Shown here in pieces: positions 8,162-20,446 of a DNA stretch of 64,000 nt. The stretch lies in NCBI RefSeq assembly GCF_014208105.1, contig NZ_JACHMQ010000001.1, forward strand, positions 6,076,001 to 6,140,000, written 5' to 3'. Origin of the DNA: Actinomadura coerulea (lineage in GTDB: Bacteria > Actinomycetota > Actinomycetes > Streptosporangiales > Streptosporangiaceae). The position numbers and the translations under genes were made by a program. Each line of letters starts with the position of its first letter. Positions within the stretch are counted from its first letter, which is position 1. Below the pieces are notes generated by a model. The model made no database searches. It was not told the origin of the DNA and saw only the letters and a list, made by a program, of their open reading frames with translations.

Positions 8162-9058
8162 ATGAGCACAGACCAGAGTCCCGTTCCCGAGACCTCGGTG
8201 CCGACCTGCTACCGGCACCCGAGCCGCGAGACGTATGTGCGCTGCACCCGCTGCGACCGCTTCATCTGCCCCGAGTGCATGCGCGACGCGGCGGTGGGGC
8301 ACCAGTGCGTGGAGTGCGTCGCGGACGGCAACCGGGGGGTCCGCAAGGCGGTTCCCCGGACGGTTCTCGGCGCGCGGGGCGGGGCGGCGGCCGTACCGGT
8401 CGTCACCTACACGCTCATCGCCGCGTGCGTCGCGGCGTACCTCGCCGAGCTGGCGTCCTGGCGCGTCGTCTGGGACTTCATGATGCTCGGCCGGGGGGTG
8501 CTGCCCGGCGGGCAGGTCGGCGGGGTCGCCGAGGGCGAGTGGTACCGGCTGTTCACCACGATGTTCCTGCACCAGCGCGGCGGATCGTTCGGCATCACCC
8601 ACATCCTGTTCAACATGTGGGCGCTGTGGGCCGTCGGACCCGCGCTGGAGCAGGTGCTCGGACGATGGCGCTACCTCGCCCTCTACGTGCTGTCGGGGCT
8701 CGGCGGCTCGGTCCTGCTGTACCTGGTCGGCTCCCCGCACGACTCGGCGGTCGGCGCGTCCGGGGCCATCTTCGGGCTGTTCGGGGCGTACTTCGTGATC
8801 GGCCGCAGGCTCGGCGGGCCGGTCGGCCCCATCGTGGTCCTGCTGGTGATCAACCTGGTGATCACGTTCTCGGTGCCGGGCATCTCCTGGCAGGGCCACG
8901 TCGGCGGCCTGGCGGTGGGGGCGGCGCTGGCCTCCGCCTACGCCTACGCGCCGGAGGCGCGGCGCCGGCTGTTCCACATCGGCGCGCCGCTGGCCGTGCT
9001 GGCGCTGCTCGCGGCGCTCGTGGTGCTCAGGACGGCCGAGCTGAGCCCGGCCATGTAG
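8162..9058 (+). CDS. Rhomboid-family intramembrane serine protease with N-terminal zinc-binding motif
   Basis: The 298-residue protein starts with a compact Cys/His cluster (C16, H19, C28, C31, C36, C39, H47, C49, C52) that resembles a B-box-type zinc finger. A six-helix rhomboid core follows. The catalytic serine is in GASGAIFG and the catalytic histidine in GHVGG; the first-loop HILFNMWALW motif is present. It cleaves membrane proteins within the bilayer; the substrate is unknown. The zinc-finger plus rhomboid layout is standard for actinobacterial members beside ppiA. Confidence 0.93.
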   Translation: MSTDQSPVPETSVPTCYRHPSRETYVRCTRCDRFICPECMRDAAVGHQCVECVADGNRGVRKAVPRTVLGARGGAAAVPVVTYTLIAACVAAYLAELASWRVVWDFMMLGRGVLPGGQVGGVAEGEWYRLFTTMFLHQRGGSFGITHILFNMWALWAVGPALEQVLGRWRYLALYVLSGLGGSVLLYLVGSPHDSAVGASGAIFGLFGAYFVIGRRLGGPVGPIVVLLVINLVITFSVPGISWQGHVGGLAVGAALASAYAYAPEARRRLFHIGAPLAVLALLAALVVLRTAELSPAM

Positions 9059-9131
9059 CCGTGCGGGGGCCGCCGCGCACGGCTGCACGGGCCGCACGGC
9101 TCACGCGCGGCGGCGTCCGCGCTCCGGCGCC

Positions 9132-9195
9132 TGTGGACATCCGCTGTGGAAAACCTGGGGAAAGGCGCGGTGAGAGATCCTCAACCTGTGGATAA
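9132..9195. other. Cluster of three DnaA-box-like 9-mers
   Basis: In 64 bp between the rhomboid and crgA genes there are TGTGGACAT (9132-9140), TGTGGAAAA (9145-9153) and TGTGGATAA (9187-9195). The last is a perfect TTATCCACA DnaA box on the opposite strand; the first differs from the actinobacterial TTGTCCACA consensus at one base. Function is unproven; it could titrate DnaA or regulate crgA. Confidence 0.4.
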
Positions 9196-9202
9196 CTCGC
9201 GG

Positions 9203-9460
9203 TCAGCGCCAGCGGGTCGACAGCACCACGCCCAGGATGATCGCGGTGAAGCCGATCCCCAGGTTCCAGTTGTGCAGGTCGGTCATGTACGGCACGTCCG
9301 TACCGGTGCTGGCCGTCACGTAGAAGACGGCGATCCAGATCAGGCCGATGAGCCACAGAGTGACCATCGTCGGCACGAGCCAGCGCGGGCTGACCTCGGG
9401 AGCCTTGGACTTCTGCGGGGGCGTGTAAACGGCCTTCTTGCGCACTTTGGACTTGGCCAC
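9203..9460 (-). CDS. crgA: Cell division protein CrgA
   Basis: The 85-residue protein has the CrgA form: a basic cytosolic N-terminus (MAKSKVRKKAVYTPP), two membrane segments (about 30-50 and 66-81) joined by a short loop (TDVPYMTDLHNWNLG), and a two- to five-residue tail. CrgA recruits divisome and septal PBPs in mycobacteria and coordinates Z-ring formation in Streptomyces sporulation. It sits opposite the DUF881/sortase genes, as in M. tuberculosis (Rv0011c). Confidence 0.95.
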   Translation of the reverse strand: MAKSKVRKKAVYTPPQKSKAPEVSPRWLVPTMVTLWLIGLIWIAVFYVTASTGTDVPYMTDLHNWNLGIGFTAIILGVVLSTRWR

Positions 9461-9541
9461 GGTGGGATCGATCTCCTCGGGCGTCCGGCGGCCGGAGCGC
9501 CGGACCGCGCATGGGTGTTTTGTCGGTTAGCGTAGTCGCTG

Positions 9542-10297
9542 GTGAGCAGCGTACGGCGTCCAGCGTGGGGAAGCATCATCCCAGTTCTCACGCTCCTTGC
9601 GGGAACCTTGTTCGCGGCGAGCGCGAGCACGGCCCGCGGCACGAGCCTGCGCGAACAGGGCCGGACCAGGATCGCCGAGCTCATCACCGCGGAGCAGCGC
9701 CGGGGCCGGCAGGATCGCGCCGAGTACCGGCGGCTGCGCCGCCAGGTCGACGGTATCTCCCGGGAGGCCGGACGTCACGACGCCCGGGTGAAAAACGCTC
9801 AGGCGGAGGCCGACCGGCTCGCCGCCGAGGCGGGGTTCACCCCCGCCGCCGGCCGCGCCGTGCGGGTCTCGCTGGACGACGCCCCGCCGCCGAAGCCGGG
9901 CGAGCTTCCCCGGGGCGTCCGCCCCGACGACCTGGTGGTGCACCAGGGAGACGTCCAGGCCGTCGTCAACGCCCTGTGGGCGGGCGGCGCCCGCGCCATG
10001 CAGATCATGGACCAGCGGGTGATCTCGACCAGCGCGGTGCGGTGCGTCGGCAATACGCTGATCCTCCAGGGCGTGGTGTACTCCCCGCCGTTCCGGATCA
10101 CCGCCGTCGGAGATCCGGCCCGGCTGCGCGCGGCGCTCGGCGCGTCCCGCGAGATCGCGGTCTACCGCGAGTACGCCGGCGCCTACGGGCTCGGCTACGC
10201 GGTGCGGACGGTGGAACGCGCCACGCTGCCGGCCTACACCGGCAACGTGACCATGAAGCACGCTACGGTTCCGGCGGAACCGCCCAAGGGCGGCTGA
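9542..10297 (+). CDS. DUF881 family protein
   Basis: The 251-residue protein has an N-terminal membrane anchor or signal (about 12-30), a coiled-coil stretch rich in Arg and Glu (about 36-90) and the DUF881 domain. That domain shows VVHQGDVQAVVNALWAGGA and the conserved VGNTLILQGVVYSPPF with AVGDP. The family is conserved next to crgA in actinobacteria (Rv0012 equivalent), probably extracytoplasmic and linked to cell-wall growth, but has no assigned activity. The start is GTG 9542. Confidence 0.85.
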   Translation: MSSVRRPAWGSIIPVLTLLAGTLFAASASTARGTSLREQGRTRIAELITAEQRRGRQDRAEYRRLRRQVDGISREAGRHDARVKNAQAEADRLAAEAGFTPAAGRAVRVSLDDAPPPKPGELPRGVRPDDLVVHQGDVQAVVNALWAGGARAMQIMDQRVISTSAVRCVGNTLILQGVVYSPPFRITAVGDPARLRAALGASREIAVYREYAGAYGLGYAVRTVERATLPAYTGNVTMKHATVPAEPPKGG

Positions 10298-10320
10298 ACA
10301 CCCCGGCAGAGGAGGACGCG

Positions 10321-10962
10321 GTGCGGACGGTGATCCGTGGCATGGGCGAGCTGTGCATCACCGCCGGGCTGATCGTCATGCTGTTCGTGACCTACGAGCT
10401 GTGGGGCACCGGCCAGTACACCAAGGGCGCCCAGGACGAGCTCGGCGACGAGATGCTGAAGAACTGGCGGGCCGCCAAGGTCACCACCGAGCGGGTCAAG
10501 CTCGGCAAGGGGCTCGCGGTGATCCGCATCCCCCGGTTCGGCGAGCACTACCGCTTCGTCGTGATCGAGGGCGTGGACCGGGCCGACCTGCGCAAGGGGC
10601 CCGGCCACTACCCGGGCAGCGCGCTGCCGGGCCAACTCGGGAACTTCGTGGTCTCCGGGCACCGGACCACCTACTCCGCGCCGTTCAACCGGCTCGGCGA
10701 ACTCGACCGCGGCGACAGGATCCTCATCGACACCCGGGACGAGCAGTACGTCTACAAGGTCACCGACCGGCGGATCGTGAGGCCGTCGGCGGTGGAGGTG
10801 ACCGCGCCCGTCCCGTTCCACCCGAAGCGGCGGCCGACCGAGCGGCTCCTCACGCTCACCACCTGCCACCCGAAGTACTCCGCCGCCCAACGAATGGTCG
10901 TCTTCGGCGAGCTGGCCGAGGCGCTGCCGCGCGCGGCGTCGGCCCGGGCCGCCGGGACGTAG
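10321..10962 (+). CDS. Class E sortase
   Basis: This 213-residue membrane-anchored transpeptidase has a signal-anchor at about residues 9-25. The catalytic triad is visible: H114 (SGHRTTY), C182 (LTLTTCHPK) and R191. Class E sortases of high-GC Gram-positives attach LAXTG-type proteins, including chaplins in Streptomyces, to the cell wall. The start is GTG 10321 with AGGAGG upstream; the much longer frame reading through the DUF881 gene is an artefact. The gene lies 23 bp after DUF881 and 8 bp before the next small membrane protein. Confidence 0.93.
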   Translation: MRTVIRGMGELCITAGLIVMLFVTYELWGTGQYTKGAQDELGDEMLKNWRAAKVTTERVKLGKGLAVIRIPRFGEHYRFVVIEGVDRADLRKGPGHYPGSALPGQLGNFVVSGHRTTYSAPFNRLGELDRGDRILIDTRDEQYVYKVTDRRIVRPSAVEVTAPVPFHPKRRPTERLLTLTTCHPKYSAAQRMVVFGELAEALPRAASARAAGT

Positions 10963-10970
10963 GAGGCCCC

Positions 10971-11159
10971 GTGTACGCCTGGATCTGGCGCCGGCTGCCC
11001 GGCACCTGGCAGACCAAGACCGCGATCGCGCTCGGCCTGCTCGTCGCGATCGCCGTTCTCCTCTGGTACGTCGCGTTCCCGTGGATCGAACCCAAGGTCC
11101 AGTTCGACCACGGCGTCGTGCAGGACCCGGCGCCGTCCGGCTCCGCCACCCCGGGCTGA
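10971..11159 (+). CDS. Small single-pass membrane protein (62 aa)
   Basis: A short protein starting VYAWIWRRLPGTWQ has one membrane segment (about 19-40, IALGLLVAIAVLLWYVAFPW) and an outside tail ending in QDPAPSGSATPG. The GTG start is 4 bases after AGGAGG, and the gene is packed between the sortase and the amidotransferase. Similar small proteins occur at this spot in other actinomycetes; the function is unknown. Confidence 0.75.
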   Translation: MYAWIWRRLPGTWQTKTAIALGLLVAIAVLLWYVAFPWIEPKVQFDHGVVQDPAPSGSATPG

Positions 11160-11165
11160 CCGGTG

Positions 11166-11768
11166 ATGCGCGTCCTCGTCGTCGACAACCACGACAGCTT
11201 CGTCTACAACATCGTCCAGTACCTGCTGGAACTCGGCGCCGACTGCCTGGTCAGGGACCGTTCTGACGTCGCCGTCCGGGATGCCGCCGGCGTCGACGGC
11301 GTCCTGCTCAGCCCCGGCCCCGGCCATCCCGCCGACGCCGGAGTCTGCCTCGACCTCGTGCGGGACGCCGAGCGCCGCGGCACGCCGCTGCTCGGCGTCT
11401 GCCTCGGCCACCAGGTGATCGCCCACGTGCACGGCGCGACGGTCGCCCGCGCCCCCGAGATCGTGCACGGCTTCACCAGCGAGATCCACCACGACGGCGC
11501 CGGCGTCCTGCGCGGCCTGCCGGACCCGTTCGCCGCGACCCGCTACCACTCGCTCGCCGTCGTGCCCGGGACGGTCCCGCCGGACGTCCTGGAGGTGACC
11601 GCCCGCACCGGCGACGGCGTCGTCATGGGCCTGCGCCACCGCGACCGGCCCGTCGAGGGCGTCCAGTTCCACCCCGAGTCGATCCTCTCCACCGCTGGCC
11701 ATCGACTGCTTCGGAACTGGCTCGACACCTGCGACGACCTGCGGCATCACGGCGCCGGCCGGAGCTAG
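11166..11768 (+). CDS. pabA: Glutamine amidotransferase, TrpG/PabA type
   Basis: The 200-residue class I glutamine amidotransferase supplies ammonia to a chorismate-using partner (aminodeoxychorismate or anthranilate synthase component I). It has DNHDSFVYN at the start, the oxyanion and ligand-binding LLSPGPGHP, the nucleophile cysteine in LLGVCLGHQ, and the C-terminal His-Glu pair in VQFHPESI. The gene is Rv0013-like in place. No component I gene is nearby, so folate versus tryptophan cannot be settled from context. ATG 11166 is preferred; an adjacent GTG at 11163 is possible. Confidence 0.9.
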   Translation: MRVLVVDNHDSFVYNIVQYLLELGADCLVRDRSDVAVRDAAGVDGVLLSPGPGHPADAGVCLDLVRDAERRGTPLLGVCLGHQVIAHVHGATVARAPEIVHGFTSEIHHDGAGVLRGLPDPFAATRYHSLAVVPGTVPPDVLEVTARTGDGVVMGLRHRDRPVEGVQFHPESILSTAGHRLLRNWLDTCDDLRHHGAGRS

Positions 11769-11846
11769 ACCCCCCGGTTTCGCCCAAGTTAGAAAATTTC
11801 GGTTGAAATCCGTAACGTCCCCTGGCGTCGTGACGAAGACCATAGC

Positions 11847-11887
11847 GAAGGGCTTCCGCCATTGCCCCCGAGTGGCGGAGGCCCTTC
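11847..11887 (+). terminator. Intrinsic terminator after pabA
   Basis: A hairpin has 15-bp arms (GAAGGGCTTCCGCCA pairing with TGGCGGAGGCCCTTC, one G-T pair) and an 11-base loop, followed by TCT. Confidence 0.8.
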
Positions 11888-11938
11888 TCTCATGCCCGGA
11901 CCGTCCGGACTCGTCCGGGCCCGTGTCGCCGAACGCCC

Positions 11939-11972
11939 GAGGGCCCCGCCTCCTGCCGGAGACGGGGCCCTC
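11939..11972 (-). terminator. Intrinsic terminator after pknB
   Basis: Arms GAGGGCCCCG and CGGGGCCCTC flank a 14-base loop, placed 12 bp past the pknB stop on the minus strand. Confidence 0.75.
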
Positions 11973-11984
11973 GATCGCGTCTGG

Positions 11985-13799
<1,815 letters not shown>

Positions 13800-13821
13800 A
13801 TGTGCACTTTCCCTCGTACGT

Positions 13822-15275
<1,454 letters not shown>

Positions 15276-15279
<4 letters not shown>

Positions 15280-16757
15280 TTCTGCAGGACCTTCGCCATG
15301 ATCGCCGCCGCGACGGGGCCGGCGTTGCTCGCGCCGGAACCCGGGGCCTCGACCATCACGGCGAACGCGTAGCGGGGGTTCTCGACCGGGCTGAACCCGA
15401 CGAACCAGTTCGCGTTCGGGTTGCCCGGACCCTGCTCGGCGGTACCGGTCTTGCCGGCGACCCGCCTGCCCGCCAGGTTCTTCGCGGTGCCCTCGGAGAC
15501 CACCGCGCGCATCATGTCCTCCAGCTGGCCCGCCTGGTCGCCGCTCATCGCCTCGCCGAACTCCTTCGGCGAGGCGTTGTAGAGCTCGCTCTGGTCCTTC
15601 GCGCGGACCTTCTGCACCACGTACGGGTTCATGATCTTGCCGTCGTTGGCGATCGAGCAGGCGACCAGCGCCATCTGCAGCGGCGTGGCCCGCACGTTCT
15701 CCTGGCCGATACCGGACCGGGCCGTGCCGTCCTTGCCGGTCTCGATGGTGTTGCCCTTGGCGTCCTTGATCGACACCGGGACGTCGCTCTCCGCCGCGTA
15801 CATGTCGGGCTCCAGCTGGACGTGCTTGCCGAACCCGAACCTCGAGGAGCCGTCGTGCAGCTCCTGGATGCCCATGTCCAGCGCCATCTTCGCGAACGAG
15901 GTGTTGCAGGACTCGGCGAAAGCGCCGCGCAGCGGGGCCGACCCGGCGCAGCTGCCGCTGTCGTGCGAGTTCGGCAGCGGACGGCCCGACTCCGGCAGGA
16001 TCAGCTGCCCGGTGTTCACCGTGGACGAGCTGTTCAGGCCGAGCTTCTGCATCCCGATCGCGGAGACGACCGCCTTGAACGAGGACCCGGGCGGGAACGT
16101 CTGGCTGAGGGCGTTGTCGACCAGCGGCTTGACGACGCCGTCGCCCTTGTCGAGCTGCTCCAGGCGCTTGCCGCCCTTCTCACCGGTCTGCGGCGCGACC
16201 TCGTTCGGGTCGAACGACGGCCACGACGCCGCCACCTTCACCGCGCCCGTCTTCACGTCGATCACCACCGCGCCGCCCCGGCGGCCCTGCGCCGTGCCCG
16301 CCTTGAGCTGCTCGTAGGCGGTGCGCTGCGCCTGCGGGTCGATCGTCAGCTCGACGTTCGCGCCCTCGGCCTTCTTGCCGATGAACGTGTCGAACCAGCG
16401 CTGCTGCGTGATCCGCGTGTCCTTGCCGCCGAGGAGCGAGTTGTAGGCCCGCTCGACCTGGGTGGCGTTGCCGTTGAAGTACCCGGTGATCGGCGCGAAG
16501 ATCGGCCCGTCCTTGTAGGTGCGGCCGTACTTCGGGTTGTCCTTGCCGGTCTCCTTCGAGACCACCAGCACCTCGCCGCCCGCCGAGATCTGGCCGCGCG
16601 GCGAGTTGAACACGTCCGCGTACTGGCGGCTGTTGCGCGCGTCGGTGCGCAGGTCCTCCGCCTGGCTGCCCTGGACGTAGTTGACCTGCGCCATCAGTCC
16701 GAAGAACAGCAGCAACGCGAAGATCGCCACCCGCCGAACCGGCTTGTCCATGTTCAT
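15276..16757 (-). CDS. pbpA: Class B penicillin-binding protein PbpA
   Basis: This 493-residue D,D-transpeptidase is anchored by one N-terminal membrane segment (about 8-27). The catalytic motifs are SSFK (225-228), SCN (283-285) and KTGT (436-439). It crosslinks peptidoglycan and works with the SEDS glycosyltransferase encoded just upstream. It lies 10 bp after rodA and overlaps pknA, in the standard actinobacterial order. Confidence 0.96.
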
Positions 16758-16767
16758 AGGGGGGAAG

Positions 16768-18354
16768 TCACCTCGTGCTCACGATCTGGGTCATGCCCTC
16801 GTCCTGGATCGCCTGCGGGGCCGGCTTGCGCGCGTCGTGGCTCATCCGCACCAGGATCGCGATCAGGATCCAGTTGGCCATCAGCGACGAGCCGCCCTGG
16901 GACAGGAAGGGCGTCGTCAGGCCGGTGAGCGGGATGAGCCGCGTGACGCCCCCGACGATCACGAAGACCTGGAGGGCCAGCACGAACGACACACCGCCCG
17001 CGAACAGCTTCAGGAACGGGTCCCGCGCCGCCACGGCCGTCTTCATCCCGCGTTGCACGATCAACGCGTATATCAGCAGCAGCACCATCAGCCCGGTCAG
17101 CCCGAGCTCCTCGCCGAGCGAGTCGAAGATGAAGTCGCTGAAGGACAGGGGCGTCCGCCACGGCTCGCCCTGGCCGAGCCCGGTGCCGAGGACGCCGCCC
17201 TGGCCGAGCGCGAACAGGCCCTTCATCAGCTGCGCGCTGTCGGAGTACTCCCCGCCCAGCTCCGCGCAGGCCGAGAAGCCCGGCGAGACGCTGCCCTGCG
17301 CCTTGTACTTCTTGTAGATGTCGGTGTCGGGGTTGACCGGGACGACCTTGCCGCTGTCCAGCAGGCAGCCGCCGTCGAAGTAGGGCTTGGGGTTCTGCCA
17401 GATGTCGATGCGCTGGTTCACGTGGCCCATGAACGGCAGCAGCGTCGCGACGAACACGCCGACCGCCAGCAGCCCGACACCGATCACCACCCAGGAGACC
17501 CGCTGGGTCGCGATGTACAGCATCGACACGAACAGGCCGAAGAACAGCAGCGCGGTGCCGAGGTCCTTCTGCATGAACAGCACGCCCAGGCAGAAGAACC
17601 AGATCACCATGATGGGGCCGAGGTCGCGGGCCCGCGGCAGGCTGATCGGGCCGACCTTCTTGCCGATCAGCGACATCGCCTGCCGCTTGTTCACCAGGTA
17701 CCCGGCGAAGAAGACGACCAGCAGCAGCTTGGCGAACTCGCCCGGCTGCACCGAGAACGGACCGAGGTGGATCCACACGCGGGCGCCGTTGATCTGCGCG
17801 CCGATGCCCGGGACGATCGGCAGCAGCAGCAGGATGACCGCGGTGAGCCCGATCAGGTACGTGTAGCGCTGCGCGGTCTTCGGCGTGAAGGACATCGGAG
17901 CGTCCGGCTTGTCGGTGTCGCGCATGATCAGCACGGCGCCGACGAACAGGGCGATCCCGACGAACGTCCACATCAGCTGGCCGGGGGCGTCGGCGGCGTC
18001 CGGCAGCAGCTTCCTGCCCGCGGCCGCCGCGACCTTGCGGTCGTGGCTGGTGTCGAGGTCCAGGCGGTAGATCATCGCCAGCCCGATGCCGTTCAGCGCC
18101 ACCGCGAGCGGCAGCAGCAGCGGGTCGGCGTAGGGGGTGAACTTCGCCTGGAAGAAGTAGGCGATGAACGCCAGGACGGCCAGGCCGCCGCCGTACACGA
18201 ACAGGCCGCCGGGAATGTTCCCGTCACGGGCGAGGCCCACCTCCGCGAACGCCGACAGCGTCAGGATCATCGCGAAGGCGAGCAGGGCCAGCGACGCGGC
18301 GTTGCGCCGCTGGTACGGGAGGTGGGCCCGGATCTGGTCCCCGATCGACTGCAT
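16768..18354 (-). CDS. rodA: FtsW/RodA/SpoVE (SEDS) peptidoglycan glycosyltransferase
   Basis: This 528-residue polytopic protein shows SEDS-family signatures: GARVWIHLGPFSVQPGEFAK near the middle, DLGTALLFFGLF, and the C-terminal GVTRLIPLTGLTTPFLSQGG. SEDS proteins polymerise lipid II into glycan strands. It is paired with the class B PBP encoded next, 10 bp away, and its ATG directly abuts the pstP stop. Confidence 0.96.
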   Translation of the reverse strand: MQSIGDQIRAHLPYQRRNAASLALLAFAMILTLSAFAEVGLARDGNIPGGLFVYGGGLAVLAFIAYFFQAKFTPYADPLLLPLAVALNGIGLAMIYRLDLDTSHDRKVAAAAGRKLLPDAADAPGQLMWTFVGIALFVGAVLIMRDTDKPDAPMSFTPKTAQRYTYLIGLTAVILLLLPIVPGIGAQINGARVWIHLGPFSVQPGEFAKLLLVVFFAGYLVNKRQAMSLIGKKVGPISLPRARDLGPIMVIWFFCLGVLFMQKDLGTALLFFGLFVSMLYIATQRVSWVVIGVGLLAVGVFVATLLPFMGHVNQRIDIWQNPKPYFDGGCLLDSGKVVPVNPDTDIYKKYKAQGSVSPGFSACAELGGEYSDSAQLMKGLFALGQGGVLGTGLGQGEPWRTPLSFSDFIFDSLGEELGLTGLMVLLLIYALIVQRGMKTAVAARDPFLKLFAGGVSFVLALQVFVIVGGVTRLIPLTGLTTPFLSQGGSSLMANWILIAILVRMSHDARKPAPQAIQDEGMTQIVSTR

Positions 18355-19941
18355 CTACGAGCTCCCCCCGCTGGAGGGGCAGTCCTTGATGGACGGGGTG
18401 CGCTGCTTGCACTCTTCCCGGTGCGCGCCGAGCTGGTCGAGCCTGGCCTGCGCCGCCTTCTGCCCGATGAACACGAGGGTGCCCTTCTCGACCGCGGTCA
18501 CGTCCGAGGCGGGCAGCTCGTCGATCCGGATGTCGCTCTTCTTGACGGAGGTCTGCCGGCAGTCCTGCTGCTCGCGGCCCTTCACCATGACGACCTTGCC
18601 GCCCTCGCCGACGAGCGAGTACTTGCAGACGGCGTTCTCCAGCTGCTTCAGCGCCTTCGGGCCGTCGACGGTGTAGGTGTCCTTGACCTGCGCCTGGAGT
18701 GCCTGCGGAAGGTCGGCCACCATGATCGGCTGCTTCGGCTGCTCCTTCTTCGCGGCCTCGCGGGACAGGCTGAGGCCCGGCACCTTCTGCGTCGTCCCGC
18801 GGTAGAGGACGACCTCGCCGTCCTTGTTCGCGCCGACGTAGTAGCCGTTCCGGACGTTCTGCAGCAGCACGAACCCGCCCGCCACGACGCCCACCACGAC
18901 CACGCCCGCCACGACGACCAGCCACGTCCAGCGCCGGGTGCCGCCCCGCCGGCCCCGCATCTGCTGGGCCTGCGGCATCGCGCCCGGCGCCGGCGGAGGG
19001 CCCATCGGGTCGCTCATCGGCATCGGGGCCTGCGGCGGCGGCATCTCGTCCACCGCCACCGGAGGCTGCGGCCTGGTCTCGCGCAGCTGCGCGGCCCGCC
19101 CCGCCGGGGTGTCGGCGACGGTCGTGTTCGGCCCCGTCCCCCCGCCCGGCGGCTCCGGCGGCGCCGCGTTGGCCGCCGCGCCCACCGCGTGGCCGGGGCC
19201 GCCCGTCGGGGGCTGGCGCTCCAGATCCACCACGTCGGCGACGACGCAGGTGATGTTGTCGGGGCCGCCGCCCCGGTTCGCCAGGTCGATCAGCTGCCGG
19301 ACGGCCTGCTCGGGGTCGTCGATGTCGGTGAGCACCTGGAAGATCGTCTCCGCCGTGACGACGCCCGACAGGCCGTCCGAGCACAGCAGGTACCGGTCGC
19401 CGGCCTTCGCCTCGCGCAGCGACAGGTCCGGGTCGACCTCGCCGCGGCCGTCCAGCGCCCGCAGCAGCAGCGAGCGCTGCGGGTGCGAGGCCGCCTCGTC
19501 CGGGCTGATCCGCCCCTCGTCGACCAGGGACTGCACCAGCGTGTGGTCGTGCGTGATCTGGAACAGGCTGCCGTCGCGCAGCAGGTAGGCGCGCGAGTCC
19601 CCGATGTGCACCAGCGCGACCTGGTTGCCCGCCCACAGCATCGCCGTCAGCGTCGTCCCCATGCCCTGCAGGGCCGGGTCGGACTCCACGATGCGGTGCA
19701 GGTTGTCGTTCGCCGTCTTGACCGTGTGCTCCAGCGCGGCCAGCAGCTCGGTCGCCGGGAGGTCCTTGTCGAGCGCCCGCAGCGCCTCGATGGCCGCGGC
19801 GCTCGCGATCTCGCCGCCGACGTGCCCGCCCATCCCGTCGGCCACCGCGAGCAGGTGCGCGCCCGCGTACGCCGAGTCCTCGTTGCCCTCGCGCAGCATG
19901 CCGACGTCGGAGCGCGCGGCGTAGCGGATTCCCAGAGTCAT
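18355..19941 (-). CDS. pstP: PP2C-family protein phosphatase PstP
   Basis: The 528-residue protein begins with a PPM/PP2C metal-dependent Ser/Thr phosphatase domain (residues 1-240; GNEDS at 19-23, VADGMGGHVGGE at 33-44, LLCSDGLSG, GGPDNITCV). A Pro-rich linker, one membrane segment and a roughly 190-residue outside domain follow. It reverses PknA and PknB phosphorylation. I placed the start at ATG 19941, which overlaps the fhaB stop by 4 bp; the longer upstream reading lies inside fhaB. Confidence 0.95.
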   Translation of the reverse strand: MTLGIRYAARSDVGMLREGNEDSAYAGAHLLAVADGMGGHVGGEIASAAAIEALRALDKDLPATELLAALEHTVKTANDNLHRIVESDPALQGMGTTLTAMLWAGNQVALVHIGDSRAYLLRDGSLFQITHDHTLVQSLVDEGRISPDEAASHPQRSLLLRALDGRGEVDPDLSLREAKAGDRYLLCSDGLSGVVTAETIFQVLTDIDDPEQAVRQLIDLANRGGGPDNITCVVADVVDLERQPPTGGPGHAVGAAANAAPPEPPGGGTGPNTTVADTPAGRAAQLRETRPQPPVAVDEMPPPQAPMPMSDPMGPPPAPGAMPQAQQMRGRRGGTRRWTWLVVVAGVVVVGVVAGGFVLLQNVRNGYYVGANKDGEVVLYRGTTQKVPGLSLSREAAKKEQPKQPIMVADLPQALQAQVKDTYTVDGPKALKQLENAVCKYSLVGEGGKVVMVKGREQQDCRQTSVKKSDIRIDELPASDVTAVEKGTLVFIGQKAAQARLDQLGAHREECKQRTPSIKDCPSSGGSS

Positions 19942-20435
19942 TTGCGCAGCTCGATCACGGTCTTGCCGATACGGACGGGAACGCCCGGGGGAACCGGCAT
20001 CGGCCGGCTCACCTTCGTGCGTCCGAGATACGTCCCATTGGTCGAGCCGAGATCTTCCACGATCCACTGACCGTCCTGCGCGAAAAGTCGGGCATGCCGG
20101 CTCGAAGCGTAGTCGTCGGTCACGACGAGCGTGGCGTCATTGGCCCGGCCGATGGTGATGGGCACCCCCGTGAGGTCGATGACGGTGCCGGCCCGTTCGC
20201 CCTGGACGACCACGAGCTTGGACGGGGCGCCGTGCTGGGCGCTGTGCTGCGGCCGCGGCGGCTTCGGCTGCCTCGCCGCCCGGGGGGGACGGGGCTGGGA
20301 CGCGCGCGCGGCCGCCTTCGACGCGGCCTTCGACCCGAACAGGTCGGCCCTGATCACGCCGACGGCCGCGATGACGAACAGCCACAGCACCGCGAGGAAC
20401 GCCAGCTTGATCAGCGTGAGGGTGAATGGGGACAT
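19938..20435 (-). CDS. fhaB: FHA-domain protein FhaB/FipA
   Basis: The 165-residue protein has an N-terminal membrane segment (about 5-28), a basic Pro/Arg-rich linker and a C-terminal FHA domain. That domain contains ITIGRANDATLVV, SSRHARLF and DLGSTNGTYLG, which bind phosphothreonine. In M. tuberculosis the counterpart is phosphorylated by PknA/PknB and links signalling to divisome assembly. It overlaps pstP and follows fhaA by 11 bp. Confidence 0.95.
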   Translation of the reverse strand: MSPFTLTLIKLAFLAVLWLFVIAAVGVIRADLFGSKAASKAAARASQPRPPRAARQPKPPRPQHSAQHGAPSKLVVVQGERAGTVIDLTGVPITIGRANDATLVVTDDYASSRHARLFAQDGQWIVEDLGSTNGTYLGRTKVSRPMPVPPGVPVRIGKTVIELRK

Positions 20436-20446
20436 CGGAGTCGGGG

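Noticed and set aside
16681..20070. Very long plus-strand open frame of 1129 residues
   Set aside because: It runs antisense through rodA, pstP and fhaB, and its Arg/Gln/His/Asp-rich low-complexity content is typical of the antisense frame of high-GC genes.
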